The notes under the pieces are model-generated. The model was not told where the DNA came from. It did no database searches and saw only the letters and a program-made list of their open reading frames with translations. The position numbers and the translations under genes are program-made. Below are positions 27,315 to 35,894 of a DNA stretch of 59,697 bases, in pieces (the stretch's first letter is position 1; every line of letters begins with the position of its first letter). The stretch covers positions 1 to 59,697 of the forward strand of contig NZ_JAIFXZ010000018.1 of assembly GCF_021033825.1 (NCBI RefSeq), read 5' to 3'. The DNA is from Dietzia aurantiaca. Lineage in GTDB: Bacteria > Actinomycetota > Actinomycetes > Mycobacteriales > Mycobacteriaceae.

Positions 27315-28496
27315 TCAGCGGAGTTGGCGGGCCGTCAGCGGGATCAGCAGCGCGCACACCACCGCGATCGCGGCGATCCACGGCACCGGCCCGCCGAAAC
27401 GCGAGAGCTCGGCGAGCACGTACGGGGTGCCCATCCCCAGGTAGGCGATCACGTAGAACACGGCTACGAGCCCGGCGTGATCGCGCGGGCCGGCCTGCAA
27501 TTCGACCTCCACCAGGCCCGCGACCAGCAGCGTTCCGTAGCCGATGCCCAGCAGCACCGCGACGGGCAGCAGCCACAGCGCACGACCCGGCAGACCCGAA
27601 GCGGCGGCCAGGATCGCGCCGGCAGCCATACCGAGCGAGGCGGCCGCAAGCCCGACGATCGGCGGGCGGGACGCGGGCGCGGTCTCGGCGAGTCGGCGGA
27701 TCACCGGCTGGATCAGCACTCCGGACCCCAGCGTCACGCCCACCATCACGCCCGCGTACGCGGTGGGCACGCCCCAGGCGTCGCCGCCGAGCAGGTCGGC
27801 CAGCACCGCGAACGACATGCTGGCGCAGCCGAACACCAGCCACGCCCACGGCGCCACGCCCAGCAGGAAGCGGCGCCGGCCGGCGCTGGCGGGGAGGAGC
27901 GGCGACGACGCGGTCTGCCCCGAAGGCTGGTACGGGTCGGCCGCGTTCCACGCCGCCACCAGCGCGACGGCCCCCAGGACGAGGTGCGGCACGTACGGCG
28001 AGATCATCGGCGCGGGCACCCACTGGCCGATCAACCCGGCGACCAATCCGCCGAGCCCGAACCCGCCCGTCAGGGCGATGGCGGCCCGCCGCGCACCCGT
28101 GCCCGGTGGGTCCCCGGCGGAGAGCTCGCGCACCCAGGCACTGCCTGCCCCGAACGCGGCGCCGGAGGCGAGCCCGGCCAGGAACCGGCCGGCGTAGAGC
28201 CACAGCGGGTCCTGGGGCCCGAAGAACATGCAGGAGGTCGCGACCAGCGACAGCACCAGCACCGGACGCATGAGCACGCGCCGCCCGTTGCGGTCCGACC
28301 AGCGTCCCGCCACCAGCAGCGTGGGCAGCAGGCCGACGATGTACACGCTGAACATCGCGGTGACGTCGGACTGCGAGAGCCCCTGGTCGGTGCGGTACAG
28401 GAACAGCAGCGGCGCGAACTGGTTGGCGCCCCACCCCACGGCGAACACCGCGAGGGCTGCGCGCAGCCAGCTGCGGTGGTCGACGTGAGAATCCAT
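27315..28496 (-). CDS. Major facilitator superfamily transporter
   Basis: The 393-residue permease has about 12 hydrophobic spans. The cytoplasmic loop 2-3 signature appears as GRWSDRNGRRVLMRP near 60-75, and GRFLAGLASGAAFG follows in helix 4. The N-terminus faces the cytoplasm (MDSHVDHRSWLRAAL). The substrate cannot be read from the sequence; drug or metabolite efflux is likely. Start ATG 28496 has a TAAGTT box 7 nt upstream and no Shine-Dalgarno. A LysE-family exporter gene lies 26 bp upstream on the same strand. Confidence 0.85.
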   Translation of the reverse strand: MDSHVDHRSWLRAALAVFAVGWGANQFAPLLFLYRTDQGLSQSDVTAMFSVYIVGLLPTLLVAGRWSDRNGRRVLMRPVLVLSLVATSCMFFGPQDPLWLYAGRFLAGLASGAAFGAGSAWVRELSAGDPPGTGARRAAIALTGGFGLGGLVAGLIGQWVPAPMISPYVPHLVLGAVALVAAWNAADPYQPSGQTASSPLLPASAGRRRFLLGVAPWAWLVFGCASMSFAVLADLLGGDAWGVPTAYAGVMVGVTLGSGVLIQPVIRRLAETAPASRPPIVGLAAASLGMAAGAILAAASGLPGRALWLLPVAVLLGIGYGTLLVAGLVEVELQAGPRDHAGLVAVFYVIAYLGMGTPYVLAELSRFGGPVPWIAAIAVVCALLIPLTARQLR

Positions 28497-28503
28497 GCAG
28501 GAG

Positions 28504-28509
28504 AACTTA
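28504..28509 (-). promoter_or_regulatory. Candidate -10 box (TAAGTT) for leaderless MFS mRNA
   Basis: On the minus strand TAAGTT ends 7 nt before ATG 28496, with no ribosome site in between. This suggests the MFS gene has its own leaderless promoter despite following the LysE gene closely. Confidence 0.4.
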
Positions 28510-28522
28510 GCCCGCCTCCCGG

Positions 28523-29170
28523 TCAGGCGAGCGCGGCGACCACGAAGGCCACCCCCACGCCGACGAACAGCACGCTGGCCACGAGGTCGACCCACGGGAG
28601 TAGCCGCCCCACACGCTCGTTGACCACCCGGTGCGACGCGACCAGCGCGAGCCCGCCGAACCAGGCCAGCGCGACGGCGATCAGCCCCGCGACGATCCCC
28701 ACCGACGCCACCACCGAGACCTCGCCACTCAAGAACGGCGTGAGCACGGCGCCGAAGAACACGAGCGCCTTGGGATTGGCGAGGTTGGTGAGCAGTCCGC
28801 GCATGAAGTCGGCCCGCGGCAGCAGATCGGGCGCGGACGGCGCGGGCGGGGCGGGTTGGGCTGGCGCGGGCGGGGTCGCGCGAGATCGCCACCAGCCGCG
28901 CAGTCCGAGCACGCCGAGGGTGGCCAACAGCAGTCCGCCGGCGACCTGGAGCGCGACCATGACCTGCGGGTACACGCGAACGAGCGCCGCGACGCCGGCG
29001 AACGCGGCCACGAGCCACACCGACAGTCCGGCGACGATGCCCACCGCGGTGGCCACCCCCTGTCGCCGCCCGGTGAGGGATCGCTGGAGGACGACGACGA
29101 CGTCGGGCCCCGGCGAGATGACGGCCACCACCCACACCGCGAACAGCGCGGTCACGGCTGCAGCGGTCAC
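28523..29170 (-). CDS. LysE/RhtB-family amino-acid exporter
   Basis: The 215-residue protein has about six membrane spans and the family signature SPGPDVVVVLQRSLTGRRQG near residue 20, plus NPKALVFFGAVLTPFL near 125. These match RhtB/LysE translocators that export amino acids or homoserine-like compounds. A Pro/Ala-rich cytoplasmic stretch lies near 90-110. GTG 29170 overlaps the methyltransferase stop by 4 bp (GTGA), making this the third gene of the sigma-ogt-lysE operon. A longer frame to 29296 lies inside ogt and is rejected. Confidence 0.88.
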   Translation of the reverse strand: MTAAAVTALFAVWVVAVISPGPDVVVVLQRSLTGRRQGVATAVGIVAGLSVWLVAAFAGVAALVRVYPQVMVALQVAGGLLLATLGVLGLRGWWRSRATPPAPAQPAPPAPSAPDLLPRADFMRGLLTNLANPKALVFFGAVLTPFLSGEVSVVASVGIVAGLIAVALAWFGGLALVASHRVVNERVGRLLPWVDLVASVLFVGVGVAFVVAALA

Positions 29171-29811
29171 GCGGCCGATTCCATCGCGAGGAGCCGCTGC
29201 TTCGCCTCGACGCCGCCGCGGTACCCGCCGAGCCCGCCGTCGGACCGCAGGATCCGGTGGCACGGCCACACGAGCGGGAGCGGGTTGGTGGCGCACGCGG
29301 TGCCCACCGCCCGGACCGCGCCGGGCCGGTCGAGTTCCGCTGCGAGCTGCTTGTAGGTGGCGGTCCGGCCGTAGGTGACGTCGGCGAGGTGACGTTGCAC
29401 CTGCCCGCGGAAGCCGGTGGCCAGGCGGGTGTCCAGAGGCAGGTCGAAGTCGCGGCGGTCGCCGGTGAGGTACTCGTCGAGCTGGGCCGCGGCCGCGTCG
29501 AGGACCGCCGGGAAGCCGTCCGCGCCCGGCGCGTCGGTACGCAGCACGCGGGGACCCACGCGGGTCGCGAGCATGTCGAGGACGTCGTCGGTGTTCTCGA
29601 CCTCGAACGCCACGTAGACCAGACCGTCGGTGGTCGCCGCCAGGAGGAGCCCGCCGATCGGCGAGTCGACCACCCGGTAGGCCACATCCACCAGGTCACC
29701 GCGCACGGCCTCGGCGGCCAGCCGATCGCGCAGGCCGGCGATGTCGGCGGGGGCGCCCCGCAGGCGCTCGACTGTGCGCCCGGCCGTGCGGTCGGTGTCG
29801 TGATCGGTCAT
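29167..29811 (-). CDS. ogt: Methylated-DNA--protein-cysteine methyltransferase (O6-alkylguanine repair)
   Basis: The 214-residue suicide enzyme transfers alkyl groups from O6-methylguanine to its own cysteine. The active site is VWPCHRIL with Cys184, after the helix-turn-helix segment TYGRTATYKQLAAEL and VGTACATNPLP. The N-terminal ribonuclease-like domain is seen as VDSPIGGLLLAATTDGLVYVAF. It lacks the AdaA zinc-finger domain. It overlaps the upstream sigma factor gene by 4 bp (ATGA), so an ECF sigma may control its own repair operon, a layout that would allow an alkylation response. Confidence 0.93.
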   Translation of the reverse strand: MTDHDTDRTAGRTVERLRGAPADIAGLRDRLAAEAVRGDLVDVAYRVVDSPIGGLLLAATTDGLVYVAFEVENTDDVLDMLATRVGPRVLRTDAPGADGFPAVLDAAAAQLDEYLTGDRRDFDLPLDTRLATGFRGQVQRHLADVTYGRTATYKQLAAELDRPGAVRAVGTACATNPLPLVWPCHRILRSDGGLGGYRGGVEAKQRLLAMESAA

Positions 29812-30326
29812 GATTCCTGCTCCTTCACCATCATCCTGCGCAGGGCGGCCACCCCGTCCGAGGCGGCGCGCCTGGCCGCCGCCTCCGAACCCCCCGTCAA
29901 TGCCGCTATCTCGGAATACCGGAGACCGCCCAGATACCGGTAGGCCACACAGACCCGCTGCCGGGCCGGCAGGGCCGAGACGATGGTCCAGATCTCGTGA
30001 TCGTCGACGGTGGCGGCGGGGTTGTCGTCGTCGTCATTTCCTCCCACGCCACGCGCGTCGAGGAGCGCGAGGTCGTCGGCGACTCCACCCGGGGCATCCG
30101 CGCGCGCGGATGCGCGGACGACATCCACGGCCCGTCGGTGCGCGACCCGGACCAGCCAGGCCTCGACGTTCGTGTCCTCCGGCAGGTCCGGCCACGCGCG
30201 CAGTGCCGAGAGGAAGGTCTCGGACCAGGCGTCGTCGGCGTCGGCGCCGGGGCCCAGTACCGCGCGGCAGACCCGCAGGACGGTGGGGCCGTGGCGCTGT
30301 ACCGCCGCGTCGAAGGCTGACCTCAT
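29808..30326 (-). CDS. ECF-type RNA polymerase sigma factor
   Basis: The 172-residue protein has region 2 (VLRVCRAVLGPGADADDAWSETFLSALRAW, with Trp in the expected place, about 17-47) and region 4 (LPARQRVCVAYRYLGGLRYSEIAALTGGS, 116-145) with a helix-turn-helix. The linker is acidic (GGNDDDDNP). No anti-sigma gene is adjacent; instead the gene overlaps ogt by 4 bp, pointing to control of DNA-alkylation repair. GGAGGGGAG lies about 10 nt before ATG 30326. Confidence 0.88.
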   Translation of the reverse strand: MRSAFDAAVQRHGPTVLRVCRAVLGPGADADDAWSETFLSALRAWPDLPEDTNVEAWLVRVAHRRAVDVVRASARADAPGGVADDLALLDARGVGGNDDDDNPAATVDDHEIWTIVSALPARQRVCVAYRYLGGLRYSEIAALTGGSEAAARRAASDGVAALRRMMVKEQES

Positions 30327-30556
30327 GGGCCCGATTCTCCCCTCCTCGTCCGGTGGCCCGCGCGGGGCCGTTCACGAGGTAGTCGCGGCCGGCGGCATTT
30401 CCGTGAGGTGGCGGGGTGTCCGAAGGCAGAGCGGGCGCGAGGGGAAGCGACGGGTGGCCGCTCGACCGGGGCAGATTCTCAGGCCGCGCCTGTTCACTTT
30501 CGCGCGAGCGGCTCGCATACTGTGCTCAGCCTCACTTCTCCCCCCTCGGAGCCGTC

Positions 30557-31534
30557 ATGTTGTTCCCCCGCCGTTGCGCCTCGCATCCCTCTCGCTCCCG
30601 GCTGGCCGGTCTGATCACCGCCGCCGCGCTCGCGATCCCGCTCGTGGCCGGGCCTGGGGTGGGCGCCGCGGCCGCGCAATCGTTGGAGGAAGGTGCGATC
30701 GGGGAACAGGTGCGCGCGCTCGAGGAGTCCGAGGAGTTCGGCCACCACGTGACCGCTGCCCTCAACGGCGCCAACGGCCCGCTCGGCGCCCCGGGCCCGC
30801 CCGCCGTCGTGGACACGCCGGTCAACTGCCGGCCGACGCCCGCGCATCCGCGGCCGGTCATCCTCGTGCACGGCACCTTCGACAACGGCCCCAACACCAT
30901 GCCGCGTTTCGGCGTGCCGCTGCAACAGCAGGGCTTCTGCGTGATCGCCCCGACGCTCGGCGCCTACGCCGCCAAGCCGGAGCGGGGCGGGCTCGACTCG
31001 ATCGTCGGCGCCTCCGGCCCGCAGCTCGCCGGGGTGATCGACCACGTCCGGGCGGTGACCGGGGCCGAGCAGGTCGACCTGGTGGGTTACTCGCAGGGCG
31101 CGGCGATCGCCGGCTACACGACCAAGATGCTGCGGCCGGGTGCTGTCGGGCGCGTGGTGTCGGTCGGCGGGTTCTGGGGTGGCAACCATGGCGGGCTCGT
31201 CCCCGACGGCCTCCCGTCCGAGGCCGCCGTCGCCGGGCTGTGGGCCGCCAACCTGCGCGGACTCGCCGAGCTGGCGCCGCACAGCCCGATGCTCGTGGCG
31301 TGGAACGGCCTCGAGGGCAGCCCGTATCTGCCGGGGGTCGACTACACGATCATCGCGACCCGCGGCGACGAGCTGCTGCCGCCCGAGCGCAGCTTCGTCG
31401 TCGGACCGGGCGTCCGGACCGTTGTCTCCGAGGACGCGTGCGGCGGCGGGCCGACGACCCATGCCGGGATGTCGGTGGACCCGCGTACGCACGCGCTGGT
31501 GTCGCAGGCACTCGGCGGGGCAGGCGGCTGTTGA
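30557..31534 (+). CDS. Secreted lipase/esterase (alpha/beta hydrolase)
   Basis: The 325-residue protein has a signal peptide ending near AAAAQS (hydrophobic LAGLITAAALAIPLVAGPG). The oxyanion-hole region is VILVHGTFDNGPNTM, and the nucleophile elbow GYSQGA places Ser179. A C-terminal THAGMSVDPRTH supplies the probable catalytic His. Several cysteines (CRPTP, QGFCV, EDACGGG, GGC at the end) suggest disulfides in the mature secreted enzyme. The family includes triacylglycerol lipases such as Streptomyces LipA. ATG 30557 follows TCGGAG; the frame extends upstream but without coding character. It would hydrolyse lipids outside the cell; the exact substrate is unknown. Confidence 0.9.
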   Translation: MLFPRRCASHPSRSRLAGLITAAALAIPLVAGPGVGAAAAQSLEEGAIGEQVRALEESEEFGHHVTAALNGANGPLGAPGPPAVVDTPVNCRPTPAHPRPVILVHGTFDNGPNTMPRFGVPLQQQGFCVIAPTLGAYAAKPERGGLDSIVGASGPQLAGVIDHVRAVTGAEQVDLVGYSQGAAIAGYTTKMLRPGAVGRVVSVGGFWGGNHGGLVPDGLPSEAAVAGLWAANLRGLAELAPHSPMLVAWNGLEGSPYLPGVDYTIIATRGDELLPPERSFVVGPGVRTVVSEDACGGGPTTHAGMSVDPRTHALVSQALGGAGGC

Positions 31535-31586
31535 CGACCGAGGGCCGCTGGCCGAGTGCTGCAGTTGACCCGGCCGGCCCGGCGGA

Positions 31587-32084
31587 TCAGGCGTTATCGC
31601 GCGGCTGCTCCTGCTTGTCTCCCTGCTTGTGCGCCTGCGTGAGCTCGTAGGCGTCACGCAGGCCCAGGCCCGGATGCGCCACCCGCAGCCGGCGGACGGT
31701 GTCGACTTCTCCTGCCGCCTGCTGCGCGGTGGCTTCCACCTCCGCGGACGAGATGCCGGCGACGATGCGCTGCGAACGATCTTCGGCGGCACCGGCGAAC
31801 CACCACTGGTGGGCGGCCGAGGCGAAGAGCAACGCCGCGAGCGCACCCCACAGCAGGAAATCGACCACTGACGCGTCCTCCGAGAACACCGTGCCACCGA
31901 GCACGACCAGCGCACCTATCCCGCCGGCCAGCGTGGTCACCGTGTACGCGATGGTCTGCCCACTCCGCCTGCGCCGCGCACCCGTCTCGGACGCCACCTC
32001 ACCCACAGCGCGCTGGTCAGCAGCGTCGGGCGACTGCGCGGACGATTGCCCGAACGAGTGCTCGGCGGAGCCACCGGTGGTCAT
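31587..32084 (-). CDS. Membrane protein with two transmembrane segments
   Basis: The 165-residue protein has a polar N-terminus (to about 45), then two spans (TIAYTVTTLAGGIGALVVLG and VVDFLLWGALAALLFASAAH). A charged C-terminal helix (SSAEVEATAQQAAGEVDTVR) and a Lys/Gln-rich tail follow. I recognise no named family. ATG 32084 overlaps the stop of the thiamine-binding protein gene by 4 bp, so the two are co-translated. The pairing might mean a membrane partner of the small soluble protein, but nothing in the sequence proves it. Confidence 0.7.
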   Translation of the reverse strand: MTTGGSAEHSFGQSSAQSPDAADQRAVGEVASETGARRRRSGQTIAYTVTTLAGGIGALVVLGGTVFSEDASVVDFLLWGALAALLFASAAHQWWFAGAAEDRSQRIVAGISSAEVEATAQQAAGEVDTVRRLRVAHPGLGLRDAYELTQAHKQGDKQEQPRDNA

Positions 32085-32446
32085 CGGCGGGCTGCCTCGT
32101 CGTCGTCGGACCCGGAAGCCCCGCCACCCCCGGAGGCGTCGTCCGAGCCCGCGAGCCGACGCTCGACCCTCTCGACCTTGCCCGCGATCTCCCCGCTGCG
32201 CCCCGGCCGCAGGTCCGCCTTGAGCACCAGGCTGACCCGCGGCGAGACGGCCAGGACGGCGTCGGTCGCGGCGCGGATCACCGGCATGACCTCGTCCCAT
32301 TCGCCCTCGATGGTGGTGAACATCGAGGTGGTCTCGTGGGGCAGGCCCGAGTCGCGGACGACGCGCACGGCCTCGGCGACCGCCTCACTCATGGAGGCGG
32401 TCTCGTCAGCGGTCGTGGTAGGGGCTACGGAGAACGCGAACAGCAT
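32081..32446 (-). CDS. MTH1187/YqgV-family thiamine-binding protein
   Basis: The 121-residue protein has the ferredoxin-like UPF0045 pattern: an initial strand MLFAFSVAPTT, then SMSEAVAEAVRVVRDSGLPH, TTIEGEWDEVMPVIRAATDA and SLVLKADLRPGRSG. Members bind thiamine-like ligands. The last 25 residues are a disordered Gly/Ser/Asp tail (GGGGASGSDDDEAARR), extra to the family. ATG 32446 is used; a GTG two codons upstream is possible. It forms a two-gene unit with the following membrane protein. Confidence 0.85.
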   Translation of the reverse strand: MLFAFSVAPTTTADETASMSEAVAEAVRVVRDSGLPHETTSMFTTIEGEWDEVMPVIRAATDAVLAVSPRVSLVLKADLRPGRSGEIAGKVERVERRLAGSDDASGGGGASGSDDDEAARR

Positions 32447-32464
32447 GCGCACACCGTAAACCCG

Positions 32465-33637
32465 TCAGAGCCTCGAGACGGCCTGGGGTACCCCGGGTGT
32501 GAACCCGGCCTCAGTCAGAAGCTCCCGCACGCGGGGGATGACTTTACGTCCGTAGAGGTCGATGGAGGTCATGAGATCGTCGTGCGGAGTGGGCCCGGAG
32601 GCGTACTTGAGGTCGAAGCGGTCCAGGCCGAGGGTGCGCACGGTGGTGGCGATCTTCTGCGCCACCGTCTCGGGCGAGCCGACGTACATGGCGCCGGAGC
32701 GGGCCTCGCGGTGGAAGTCGGCCTCGGTCGCGTCGCCCCAGCCGCGCTCGCGCCCGATCTGGTTGCGGTTGGTCAGCCAGTGCGGCATCGCAAGTTCGGC
32801 GGCCTTGGCGTCGGTCTCGGCGATGAAGCCGGGCGAGTGGACGGCGATCGGCAGGCGCGGAGCCTCCGAGCCGGCGAGCTGCGCGTTCGCCTCGCGGTAC
32901 AGGTCGGCGAACGGCGCGAACCGGCCGGCGGGGCCACCAATGATCGCCAGCATGAGCGGCTGCCGGTAGCGGGCCGCGCGCACGACCGACTCGGGGCTGC
33001 CGCCCACCGCGATCCAGGAGGCGAGCCCGCCCTCGGTCTTGGGGTAGACGTGCTGTTTCACCAGCGGCGGACGCAGCTCGCCGGACCACGTGACAGGACC
33101 CTCCGGCAGCAGCGCGGAAAACAGGTCGAGCTTCTCCGAGAACAGTTGCTCGTACTGCTGCAGGTCGAGGCCGAACAGCGGGAACGACTCGGTGAACGAA
33201 CCGCGGCCCAGCACCACCTCGGCACGGCCGTTCGAGAGGGCGTCGACGGTGGAGAAGCGCTGGAAGACGCGGATGGGGTCGTCGCTGGACAGCACGGTCA
33301 CGGCCGAGCCGAGGGTGATGCGCTCGGTGCGGGTGGCGATGCCGGCCAGCACCACGTCGGGGGCGGAGACGGCGAAGTCGGGCCGGTGGTGCTCGCCGAT
33401 CCCGAACGCGTCGACGCCCACCCGGTCGGCGAGGACGCCCTGCTCCACCACGTCGCGCAGGACCTGTGCGTGGTGGACGGGTCGACCGGCGCGGTCGACG
33501 GTGATGTCGCCGAAGGTGTCGAGACCGAAGGCGACGCGCCCCGGGGCGACGCCGTGTGCGGGGGGCACCGGGGCCGAGTTAGACGACGACGACGAGGTGG
33601 TGCCGGCGGGGCCGTGGGCGGAGGCGGAGGAGTTCAT
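32465..33637 (-). CDS. LLM-class flavin-dependent oxidoreductase (luciferase-like)
   Basis: The 390-residue protein has the luciferase-like TIM barrel: GRVAFGLDTFGD, DAFGIGEHHRPDFAVSAP, IATRTERITLGSAVTVLSSD, and RFSTVDALSNGRAEVVLGRGSF near 150. A non-conserved Ser/Asn-rich N-terminal leader (residues 10-22) is encoded by a run of GAC triplets. Members use FMN or F420; the reaction here is unknown. Downstream, the thiamine-binding gene is 18 bp away on the same strand. The start ATG 33637 lacks a Shine-Dalgarno but has TAGAGT 6 nt upstream. Confidence 0.88.
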   Translation of the reverse strand: MNSSASAHGPAGTTSSSSSNSAPVPPAHGVAPGRVAFGLDTFGDITVDRAGRPVHHAQVLRDVVEQGVLADRVGVDAFGIGEHHRPDFAVSAPDVVLAGIATRTERITLGSAVTVLSSDDPIRVFQRFSTVDALSNGRAEVVLGRGSFTESFPLFGLDLQQYEQLFSEKLDLFSALLPEGPVTWSGELRPPLVKQHVYPKTEGGLASWIAVGGSPESVVRAARYRQPLMLAIIGGPAGRFAPFADLYREANAQLAGSEAPRLPIAVHSPGFIAETDAKAAELAMPHWLTNRNQIGRERGWGDATEADFHREARSGAMYVGSPETVAQKIATTVRTLGLDRFDLKYASGPTPHDDLMTSIDLYGRKVIPRVRELLTEAGFTPGVPQAVSRL

Positions 33638-33643
33638 ACCGAC

Positions 33644-33649
33644 ACTCTA
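33644..33649 (-). promoter_or_regulatory. Candidate -10 box (TAGAGT) for leaderless LLM oxidoreductase mRNA
   Basis: On the minus strand TAGAGT ends 6 nt before ATG 33637. No ribosome-binding site is present, so a leaderless transcript is likely. Confidence 0.4.
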
Positions 33650-33752
33650 GATGACGCGTCAACCAGATTGCTGCCGCCGGTCCGCCCGCCGCGTGGCGCC
33701 GATGCCTGTGTTTCATCTGCGCCCCCAGGTCGCCCCGTGCAGAATGTAGGTT

Positions 33753-33781
33753 GTTGACGCTCGTCAACCACGGGCCATAAT
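33753..33781 (+). promoter_or_regulatory. Monooxygenase operon promoter with overlapping palindromic operator
   Basis: A -35-like TTGACG (33754-33759) and a -10-like CATAAT (33776-33781) are separated by 16 bp. The perfect palindrome GTTGACGCTCGTCAAC (33753-33768) covers the -35. The operon it drives encodes a TetR/EthR-like repressor, so autorepression by occluding the -35 is the natural reading. The 5' leader would be about 60 nt. Confidence 0.6.
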
Positions 33782-33846
33782 GTGACGCATGCCATAGTTT
33801 CCGGGCAACTGTTCGCGCTCGGGCGTCCCTGCCGAAGAGGTTTTCT

Positions 33847-35226
33847 ATGACATCCACCCCTTCCGTCGCCGTGATCGGTGCGGGCATCAGCGGGCTGACC
33901 GCTCTGAAGATGCTCGAGGACTACGGGATCGAGGCCGTGTGCTTCGAGGCGTCGGACCGGATAGGTGGCAACTGGGCGTTCGACAACCCCAACGGCAGCT
34001 CGAGCGCCTACCGCTCGCTGCACATCGACACCTCCAAGCATCAGCTGAGCTTCCGCGACTTCCCGATGCCGGAGGAGTTCCCGGACTTTCCGCACCACAC
34101 GCAGATCAAGCAGTACTTGGACGACTACGCGGACGCCTTCGACCTGCGGGGGTCCATCGAGTTCGAGACCCGCGTGCAGCACGCCGAGCGACTGCCCGAG
34201 GGCGGCTGGGAGCTCACGCTCGAGCGCACCGGATCGGCGGCGGGCGAGCCGGCCGGGACCCGACGATTCGATCTGTTGGTGGTGGGCAACGGCCACCACT
34301 GGGACCCACGGTTCGCCGACTTCCCGGGTGAGTTCACCGGCGAGATGATCCACTCGCACGCCTACATCGACCCGTGGGACCCCCTGCACCTCATGGACAA
34401 GAAGATCCTCGTGGTGGGGATCGGCAACAGCGCCGCCGACATCGCCGTGGAGCTCTCCTCCAAGGTGATGCGCAACGAGGTGGTGCTGTCCACCCGCTCG
34501 AGTGCGTGGATCGTGCCCAAGTACATCGCCGGCAAGCCGGCGGACAAGTACTTCGCCACGCTGCCGTACGTGCCGTACTCGTGGCAGCGCAAGATCATCC
34601 AGAAGATGCAGCCGATGTCGGCGGGCCGACCTGAGTCGTACGGACTGCCGGCCCCCAACCACCAGTTCTTCGAGGCACACCCCACCCAGTCCGTGGAGCT
34701 CCCCCTGAGGTTGGGGTCCGGCGACGTGGTGGCCAAGGGGGACATCGCACGGCTGGACGGCCGGACCGTGCACTTCGCCGACGGCACCAGCGGAGAGTTC
34801 GACGTGATGATCCAGGCCACCGGCTACAACACCACGTTCCCGTTCTTCGACCGCGAGTTCCTCAGCGCGGACGCCCACAACCACATCCCGCTGTACAAGC
34901 GGATGTTCTCCCCCGGCATCGACGACCTCGTGTTCGTGGGCTTCGCCCAGTCGACGCCCACCCTGTTCCCGTTCGTCGAGGCGCAGGCCAGACTGGTGGC
35001 CGCGTGGGCCGCCGGCCTCTACGCCACCCCGGATATCGAGGAGATGCGCCGCGTGATCGTGGAGGACGAGAAGAAGTACATCGGCCACATGCTGGACACC
35101 CCCCGGCACCAGCAGCAGGTCGACTACTTCCTGTATGAACACGACATGCGCACCACGGAGATCCCCCGCGGCCTCGAGCGCGCGCGGGCACGCCGCGCCA
35201 CCGCCCAGACGCGGGTGACGGCATGA
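33847..35226 (+). CDS. Flavin-containing monooxygenase (EthA/FMO-like, possible Baeyer-Villiger activity)
   Basis: The 459-residue protein has the FAD-binding GAGISG near residue 10 followed by EASDRIGGNW, and a second, NADPH-binding GIGNSAADIA near 195. The FMO-type signature FxGxxxHxxxY appears as FPGEFTGEMIHSHAY near 160-174. It would oxygenate ketones, sulfides or amines with NADPH and O2. AAGAGG lies before ATG 33847. It is translationally coupled to a TetR regulator and then an alpha/beta hydrolase, as expected if the product is an ester that is then hydrolysed. The pairing with a TetR gene recalls M. tuberculosis ethA-ethR. Confidence 0.9.
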   Translation: MTSTPSVAVIGAGISGLTALKMLEDYGIEAVCFEASDRIGGNWAFDNPNGSSSAYRSLHIDTSKHQLSFRDFPMPEEFPDFPHHTQIKQYLDDYADAFDLRGSIEFETRVQHAERLPEGGWELTLERTGSAAGEPAGTRRFDLLVVGNGHHWDPRFADFPGEFTGEMIHSHAYIDPWDPLHLMDKKILVVGIGNSAADIAVELSSKVMRNEVVLSTRSSAWIVPKYIAGKPADKYFATLPYVPYSWQRKIIQKMQPMSAGRPESYGLPAPNHQFFEAHPTQSVELPLRLGSGDVVAKGDIARLDGRTVHFADGTSGEFDVMIQATGYNTTFPFFDREFLSADAHNHIPLYKRMFSPGIDDLVFVGFAQSTPTLFPFVEAQARLVAAWAAGLYATPDIEEMRRVIVEDEKKYIGHMLDTPRHQQQVDYFLYEHDMRTTEIPRGLERARARRATAQTRVTA

Positions 35227-35894
35227 GCCCCGCGGCCCCGTCGGGCAGCACCTCGCCCCGCGGCGACCGGCGCCGGGAGGACATCCTCTCCGCCCTCGAC
35301 GAGCGCCTGAAGACCACCGCGCTCGACGACATCTCGGTAGCCGATCTCACCGAGGCGGCGGGCATCACCCGATCGGCGTTCTACTTCTACTTCGACTCCA
35401 AGGCCGCGGCGGTGTCCATGCTGCTGGTGGTGGTGAACAAGGAGGCCGGCGAGGCCATCGACATCATCGTGGGCGGCGAGGGCGACTTCCGCCGACGCGT
35501 GACCGCCGGGCTCACCCGGCTCATCGACCGCGTGCTGGAGGTCGACCACATCTACCGTGCCCTGCTCACCGCGCGCACCAAGCACGAGCCGACGCGCGAG
35601 ATGTGGGACGCCGGACGCCGCTATAACGCCGCGCCGGTCGCCGACTTCATCCGCGCCGAACGCGCAGCCGGCCGCGCCCCCGACGGTGCCGATGCCCAGA
35701 GCCTGGCCGAAGGCCTGATGCAGCTCAACCAGCAGATCCTCGAGCGCGTCGTCTACGAGCCGGGGGCGCCACGGGACGCGCTCCTGGCCATCACCACGGA
35801 CATGTGGGTCCGCACCGTCTACGGCCGTATCGATCCGGCCGTCGACCCCGCCGGCGCGACGGATGCCGCCTTGACCGCGGGGAGCGCCGAATGA
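35223..35894 (+). CDS. TetR-family transcriptional regulator (EthR-like)
   Basis: The 223-residue protein has the N-terminal helix-turn-helix RREDILSALDERLKTTALDD followed by DLTEAAGITRSAFYFYFDSK. The C-terminal ligand domain is typical of EthR-type regulators (LTRLIDRVLEVDHIYRALL, MWDAGRRYNAAPVADFI). It overlaps the monooxygenase stop by 4 bp and the next gene's start by 4 bp. It likely represses its own operon through the GTTGACG-CT-CGTCAAC palindrome upstream of the monooxygenase and is released by a substrate-like ligand. Confidence 0.9.
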   Translation: MSPAAPSGSTSPRGDRRREDILSALDERLKTTALDDISVADLTEAAGITRSAFYFYFDSKAAAVSMLLVVVNKEAGEAIDIIVGGEGDFRRRVTAGLTRLIDRVLEVDHIYRALLTARTKHEPTREMWDAGRRYNAAPVADFIRAERAAGRAPDGADAQSLAEGLMQLNQQILERVVYEPGAPRDALLAITTDMWVRTVYGRIDPAVDPAGATDAALTAGSAE

